From positions 1,535,449-1,544,548 of the forward strand of contig CP070839.1 of NCBI GenBank assembly GCA_020341875.1: DNA of 9,100 nt, written 5' to 3'. Shown here one piece after another: positions 5,662 through 9,100 of the stretch. Positions within the stretch are counted from its first letter, which is position 1; each line of letters opens with the position of its first letter. The notes under the pieces are model-generated. The model worked only from the letters and a program-made list of their open reading frames with translations. It searched no databases and was not told where the DNA came from. The DNA is from Candidatus Zixiibacteriota bacterium. Its GTDB lineage: Bacteria; Zixibacteria; MSB-5A5; SM1-73. The translations under genes were made by a program, and so were the position numbers.

Positions 5662-6469
5662 TCTGAGGACCAACATAAAGGCGATTATCGCTCGGGCATA
5701 CGTGCGTGTGGTTGGGGCCAATCGAGAGCCGAGCTGGTGGCTCACCGAGACCCTGCTGCCTATCATGAGCACCGCGGCGTACGTCTTCGTCTACAAGGCC
5801 TTGAAGGCCCCCGAGGAGTATGTCGGGTTCGTCATTCTCGGAGGCACCATGAGCTCCTACTGGATATTCGTCCTCTGGACCATGGCTGCTCAGTTCTACT
5901 GGGAAAAGGAGATAGGGAATCTGGAAATATACATGATCGCTCCCATCTCCAGGATGTCCCTGCTTCTGGGCATGGCCTCGGGCGGCCTGTTTCTCGCCAC
6001 GACCAGGGCGGTATTCATCTTCCTGGCAGGCGCCCTGATCTTTAAGGTGAACTTCGCCATAATTAGCCTGCCCAAGTTGTTTGCGGTCTTCGTCCTGACT
6101 TTGACCGGTTTGTATGGCATGGGCATGCTCTTCTCGTCGCTGTTCATGCTCTATGGGCGCGAGGCCTGGCATGGCGTCACGCTGCTCCAGGAGCCGGTTC
6201 ACCTCATGTCGGGGTTTTTCTTCCCGGTGAGGAATTTAGGTTTCTTCGTGGCATTGGGAGCGTCCCTGATTCCCATGACCTTAGGTCTGGACGCCATGAG
6301 ACAGCTTGCCTTCGAGGCCGGGCCGAAATCGGGATTCATCAATGTAAACGTTGAACTGGGCGCGCTGGTGGTCTTGTGCATTCTGTTTCTCTGGGTCTCG
6401 AAGCACGCCCTGGAGTACATGGAGAAATTAGGTAAGAGAGACGGACGATTGACTTTGAGGTGGCAGTAA
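5651..6469 (+). CDS. ABC-2 type transporter permease, first subunit
   Basis: This integral membrane protein of 272 residues is a channel-forming subunit of the exporter. Hydrophobic segments lie near residues 31-50, 57-80, 102-132, 139-166, 174-190, 196-216 and 232-252, in line with the six-helix ABC-2 fold plus a re-entrant part. Family-typical stretches are WEKEIGNLEIYMIAPIS (84-100), in the cytoplasmic loop that meets the ATPase, and LMSGFFFPV (185-193). The start overlaps the ATPase stop by 11 bases in another frame, with AGAGGA about seven bases upstream, so the two are probably translationally coupled. It differs clearly from the second permease, which suggests a heterodimeric transporter. 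The substrate cannot be told from the sequence. Confidence 0.88.
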   Translation: MKTDLRTNIKAIIARAYVRVVGANREPSWWLTETLLPIMSTAAYVFVYKALKAPEEYVGFVILGGTMSSYWIFVLWTMAAQFYWEKEIGNLEIYMIAPISRMSLLLGMASGGLFLATTRAVFIFLAGALIFKVNFAIISLPKLFAVFVLTLTGLYGMGMLFSSLFMLYGREAWHGVTLLQEPVHLMSGFFFPVRNLGFFVALGASLIPMTLGLDAMRQLAFEAGPKSGFINVNVELGALVVLCILFLWVSKHALEYMEKLGKRDGRLTLRWQ

Positions 6470-6475
6470 GAATAG

Positions 6476-6572
6476 CCTCACCCTCCCTTTTATTCCCTCC
6501 TGTTCCGCCTCGGGCGGGCAAGGGAGGGAAGAATTTGTTCCCTCTCCCTTGAGGCAGAGGGCTAGGGTGAGG
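6476..6572. repeat. Nested palindromic repeat element inside the exporter operon
   Basis: Outer arms CCTCACCCT (6476-6484) and AGGGTGAGG (6564-6572) enclose two further hairpins. One is TTCCCTCC (6493-6500) with GGAGGGAA (6523-6530), itself enclosing CCGCC-TCG-GGCGG (6505-6517). The other is CCCTCT (6540-6545) with AGAGGG (6556-6561). The cloverleaf-like plan of about 97 bases, without coding capacity, is like REP/MITE-type intergenic elements. It separates the two permease genes. Confidence 0.65.
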
Positions 6573-6585
6573 GTGATGCAGGCGA

Positions 6586-6635
6586 AAGAGAATGTAGGAA
6601 TGGAGCTTGCTCCGCTGTCCCTACGATAATCTCTT
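6586..6635. repeat. Second palindromic element, REP/MITE-like
   Basis: AAGAGA (6586-6591) pairs with TCTCTT (6630-6635), GTAGG (6594-6598) with CCTAC (6620-6624), and GGAGC (6602-6606) with GCTCC (6609-6613) around a TT loop. This gives one imperfect 50-base hairpin. It follows the previous element after 13 bases and looks like a separate family. In the operon mRNA both would form stable hairpins between the permease reading frames. Confidence 0.6.
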
Positions 6636-6685
6636 CTTGACTGGCTGTCGTATCAGAAGCTTTGAACATAGTCTGAGGTGAAACG

Positions 6686-7546
6686 GTGAGAATACTTGAC
6701 AGAACCAAAGAGAACATACGAACCATAAGAACCGCCGGGAGATTAGGCTGGGCTATGGAGTCGAACTGGACCGATCCCTTTCTGTTCGCCATCTACTCCA
6801 TCGTCCGGCCGCTGGCCTCGTCGCTGATTCTGGTGGTGATGTACTACGTGGTCACCCGGGGCAAGACCGGCATGGATCTGTTTGCATACATCTATGTAGG
6901 GAATGCCTTCTTCATGTACGTGATCAACGTTCTGTTCGGGGTCAGCTGGGTCATCCACGAGGATCGAGATCACTATCAGATGATCAGGTACATCTACATA
7001 TCCCCGATCAGGATGTATTACTATCTTTTCGGTCGGGGCATAGCCAAGATGATCCTGACCACCGTGGCGGTGATTATCACCATAGGTTTCGGCATGCTGG
7101 TGTTGAAGATTCCGGTCAACCTGCTTAGCGTGAACTATCCTCTGCTTATCTTCTCCGTGGCCGCCGGGATCTTCATCATCACCTGTCTGGGGATACTCTT
7201 AGCCGGAGTGAGCATGATTACGGCGCATCACAGCTATGCCTTAACCGAGGGGATGTCTGGATTGTTCTACTTGGCCTGCGGCGCGATCTATCCCATCGAC
7301 ATCCTGCCCGTCTGGCTGCAGTACGTCTCCAAGGCGCTGCCCTTGACTTACTGGCTGGAGCTGGTGAGAAGGTCGGTTTTGGGGAAGAGCGTCAGTCCCA
7401 CCTTGGGTGGATACTCCGACGTTCAGTTGATCCTGATTATGGCAGGGACTACTCTGGTCCTGGCCCTGTTCTCGCACTGGATTTATCGATCCATCGAGTA
7501 CATCGCCAGGAAGTACGGAAAGATAGACCAGTTGACCAGTTATTGA
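6686..7546 (+). CDS. ABC-2 type transporter permease, second subunit
   Basis: This integral membrane protein of 286 residues is the second, non-identical channel subunit of the exporter. Hydrophobic segments lie near 33-57, 67-90, 117-141, 151-179, 188-206 and 247-268, matching a six-helix ABC-2 permease. RDHYQMIRYIYISPIRM (94-110) is the cytoplasmic contact loop, and ACGAIYPIDILPVWLQ with ALPLTYWLELVRR (197-229) is the conserved C-terminal half signature. The start is GTG at 6686, with TGAGGTG ending five bases before it. Unlike the first two genes it does not overlap its neighbour: 216 bases of palindromic repeats intervene and I see no internal promoter, so it is probably still co-transcribed. 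A tRNA gene begins 34 bases after its stop. Confidence 0.88.
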   Translation: MRILDRTKENIRTIRTAGRLGWAMESNWTDPFLFAIYSIVRPLASSLILVVMYYVVTRGKTGMDLFAYIYVGNAFFMYVINVLFGVSWVIHEDRDHYQMIRYIYISPIRMYYYLFGRGIAKMILTTVAVIITIGFGMLVLKIPVNLLSVNYPLLIFSVAAGIFIITCLGILLAGVSMITAHHSYALTEGMSGLFYLACGAIYPIDILPVWLQYVSKALPLTYWLELVRRSVLGKSVSPTLGGYSDVQLILIMAGTTLVLALFSHWIYRSIEYIARKYGKIDQLTSY

Positions 7547-7562
7547 TGATGGAGGACGAAAA

Positions 7563-7574
7563 CGAAGCGCTTCG
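7563..7574. repeat. 12-base perfect palindrome upstream of the tRNA
   Basis: CGAAGCGCTTCG is its own reverse complement. It sits 17 bases after the permease stop and six bases before the tRNA. It could form a four-pair hairpin at the operon mRNA end or a protein site. No T-run follows, so it is not a standard terminator. Confidence 0.4.
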
Positions 7575-7580
7575 CATAAT

Positions 7581-7652
7581 TGGGGTGTAGCAGAGAGGCA
7601 ATGCACCCGGCCGTTAACCGGAAGATCGGAGGTTCGAATCCTCCCGCCCCAG
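7581..7652 (+). tRNA. tRNA-Asn (anticodon GTT), unusual C33
   Basis: The folded cloverleaf has acceptor TGGGGTG/CGCCCCA (one T-G pair), D-stem GCAG/ATGC with a G-A mismatch at its end and GG in the loop, anticodon stem CCCGG/CCGGA, loop CCGTTAA with anticodon GTT (7613-7615), T-stem GGAGG/CCTCC, and T-loop TTCGAAT. The 72 bases end in discriminator G, with the CCA not encoded. The T1-A72 pair and G73 fit bacterial tRNA-Asn. Odd points: position 33 is C instead of the near-universal T, and the first anticodon-stem pair is a C-A mismatch. No own promoter is obvious. It may be read from the exporter operon or may be a decaying copy. Confidence 0.85.
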
Positions 7653-7708
7653 AAATTAACGAAAGACGCAGGACCCTTGAGGTCAAAGATGAACCTGTGA
7701 GGTGAACC

Positions 7709-8251
7709 ATGATCGAAGGTAAGAAGGTTCGGATAAGGGCAATCGAGAAGACGGACATCGACGAAATCATGAAATGGGTGAACGACCGCGAGGTCATGGA
7801 CAACTTGATCATGAGGTATCCTGTCTCCAGATACCAGGAGGAAAAGTGGATCGAAAAGGCGCTTGACGATCCCAATCCCAGGAACAAGGTCTTCGCCCTG
7901 GAGACCAAAGACGGGGTCTATCTGGGCGGGATCGGCCTGCACAGGATCGACTGGGAAAATCGCAGCGCCGAGGTGGGCATAGTAATCGGGAATAAGGAAT
8001 ACTGGAATAAAGGATACGGAAGCGACAGCATGATGACCCTGCTCGAGTTCGCCTTCGACCGGATGAATCTGCACCGGGTTTATCTCAAAGTCTATGATTT
8101 CAACCTCCGGGGCATTAAGTCCTATGAGAAGTGCGGCTTCAGGAGGGAAGGAGTCTTAAGACACGATCTCTACGTCAACGGCGAGTACCACGACTCCATA
8201 ATCATGGGAATCTTGAGGGATGAATTCAAGAAAACTCCCAACGAGAAGTGA
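7709..8251 (+). CDS. GNAT-family N-acetyltransferase, RimJ/RimL-like
   Basis: This cytoplasmic acetyl-CoA-dependent transferase has 180 residues. The RimJ/RimL-type GNAT pattern is visible: an N-terminal strand with VRIRAIEKTD (7-16), a central strand AEVGIVIG (87-94), the acetyl-CoA pyrophosphate loop YWNKGYGSDSM (98-108), LHRVYLKV (121-128), then N132 and SYEKCGFRREG (138-148), typical of the last motif. The substrate is unknown. Relatives acetylate ribosomal protein N-termini, polyamines, nucleotide sugars or antibiotics, and none can be chosen here. The ATG at 7709 follows GAGGTGA three bases upstream. It lies 56 bases after the tRNA and 68 bases before the ZIP transporter gene, so co-transcription with the latter is possible but not shown. 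Confidence 0.88.
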   Translation: MIEGKKVRIRAIEKTDIDEIMKWVNDREVMDNLIMRYPVSRYQEEKWIEKALDDPNPRNKVFALETKDGVYLGGIGLHRIDWENRSAEVGIVIGNKEYWNKGYGSDSMMTLLEFAFDRMNLHRVYLKVYDFNLRGIKSYEKCGFRREGVLRHDLYVNGEYHDSIIMGILRDEFKKTPNEK

Positions 8252-8319
8252 GTGCTGCAACGTCTCAAGAAAGAGAGGGAATTAAGAGTTCTTCCGGTGA
8301 TCGTGATTCTTGAATCTCT

Positions 8320-9081
8320 ATGGACAAAAACGTCGGCTTAGCTCTCCTTTTGACCACTCTGGCCGGGCTTTCCACCACCCTGGGCAGCCTGCTTGGACTT
8401 GCCGTTCGCAAGCCGGGTCCTCGCTTCATGAGCGCCACCCTGGGATTCTCGGCCGGGGTGATGGTGCTGGTCTCCTTTGTGGAGCTTTTGCAGGGGGGCA
8501 TCGAATCGATTGGGTTTGCTTACGCGCATTTCGGCTTCTTTATCGGGATCATCTTCATATTCGCAATCGATTACCTTCTTCCTCACCAGTGGGCAGGTCA
8601 TCACGACCTCCAGGGAAGCAGGAGTGAGGACAGGCTGCTTCGAATGGGTTTGCTGGTTGCGCTGGGCGTAGGAATTCACAACTTCCCGGAGGGAATGGCC
8701 ACCTTCGCCGGAACCCTGAAGGATACTAAGCTGGGAGTTGCCATAGCTGTGGCTATTGCAATCCACAACATCCCGGAAGGGTTGGCTGTGTCCGCCCCGG
8801 TTTATGCTGCCACTAAGAGCCGTGGCAAAGCATTCTTCTGGTCCTTTATTTCAGGCCTGGCGGAACCGGCGGGGGCAGGCGTTGCTGCGGTCTTTCTCCT
8901 TCCCTTCCTCACACCAGCGCTCTTGGGCTGGATTCTGGCGTTCGTGGCCGGAGTGATGGTCTACATCGCATTCGACGAACTCATCCCCACCTCCCGTTCG
9001 TACGGCCGGGAGCACACCGCTATTCTAGGCGTGATCCTTGGGATGGTGGTCATGTCGCTGAGCCTGTGGATGCTCAAATAG
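8320..9081 (+). CDS. zupT: ZIP-family divalent metal transporter (ZupT-like)
   Basis: This inner-membrane importer of zinc and related divalent metals has 253 residues, the usual ZupT size. Seen: about eight hydrophobic segments; the paired metal-site motifs HNFPEG (120-125) and HNIPEG (149-154) in neighbouring helices, which form the transport site; SGLAEPAGA (178-186); and FDELIP (218-223) with further conserved acidic residues. The loop at residues 89-104 (HQWAGHHDLQGSRSED) is short, with only a few histidines for metal binding. The start ATG at 8320 is the only reasonable one, since an in-frame TGA lies at 8311-8313. No clear SD precedes it, in contrast to the other genes here, so translation may be weaker or depend on another signal. 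I see no zinc-responsive operator. Confidence 0.9.
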   Translation: MDKNVGLALLLTTLAGLSTTLGSLLGLAVRKPGPRFMSATLGFSAGVMVLVSFVELLQGGIESIGFAYAHFGFFIGIIFIFAIDYLLPHQWAGHHDLQGSRSEDRLLRMGLLVALGVGIHNFPEGMATFAGTLKDTKLGVAIAVAIAIHNIPEGLAVSAPVYAATKSRGKAFFWSFISGLAEPAGAGVAAVFLLPFLTPALLGWILAFVAGVMVYIAFDELIPTSRSYGREHTAILGVILGMVVMSLSLWMLK

Positions 9082-9100
9082 AAGCGCTCTCCAACTCCCT

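Noticed and set aside
6663..6674. TTTGAACATAGT shared between the second permease leader and the korD leader (minus strand, near 2148-2160)
   Set aside because: A 12-base match is expected by chance in 9 kb on two strands, and the flanks do not agree.
7540..8074. Long minus-strand frames across the tRNA and the acetyltransferase gene, with peptides such as GGFEPPIFRLTAG and GGRIRTSDLPVNG
   Set aside because: These peptides are the well-known translation of antisense tRNA sequence and often appear in wrong annotations. The frames also overlap a clear GNAT gene.
1..9100. CRISPR array, transposase, integrase or phage genes
   Set aside because: No regularly spaced repeats and no protein with such motifs were seen on either strand.

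Overview
The window reads as bacterial chromosome at moderate GC, with compact genes, Shine-Dalgarno (SD) motifs of the AGGAGGT/GGAGGTGA type and sigma70-like promoters. A ferredoxin-linked 2-oxoacid oxidoreductase points to anaerobic or low-oxygen central metabolism. The mix of korDAB genes, a DUF2723-like secreted lipoprotein and GC-rich intergenic palindromes would suit an uncultured lineage of the FCB or Zixibacteria kind. That placement is a guess from gene style, not something the sequence proves.

Left part, 1-2200, minus strand: a leftward operon korD-korA-korB. It encodes a two-cluster ferredoxin subunit, the alpha subunit, and a thiamine-diphosphate beta subunit that runs off the left edge. 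The genes overlap by 11 and 4 bases, and a good promoter candidate lies upstream of korD. Together they would oxidise 2-oxoglutarate or a related 2-oxoacid to the acyl-CoA and reduce ferredoxin. A gamma subunit gene may follow outside the window.

Middle, 2200-4470: a plus-strand lipoprotein gene of unknown function carries a motif like the soluble part of DUF2723/TMEM260 proteins. Facing it is a small minus-strand protein with three CxxC pairs and a near-consensus promoter. About 540 bases without a clear gene follow, holding GC-rich palindromes and a direct repeat.

Right part, 4390-7550, plus strand: an ABC-2 type exporter operon with one ATPase and two different membrane subunits. It is preceded by a roughly 200-base leader that looks regulatory. 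The leader holds a promoter candidate, a possible 30-codon leader peptide whose ribosome site can be sequestered, mutually exclusive hairpins, and a strong intrinsic terminator 23 bases before the ATPase start. This is the most interesting element in the window. A block of nested palindromic repeats separates the two permease genes.

End, 7581-9081: a tRNA-Asn gene with an unusual C at position 33, then a RimJ/RimL-like GNAT acetyltransferase and a ZupT-like ZIP metal transporter. I saw no CRISPR array, transposase, phage gene or rRNA.
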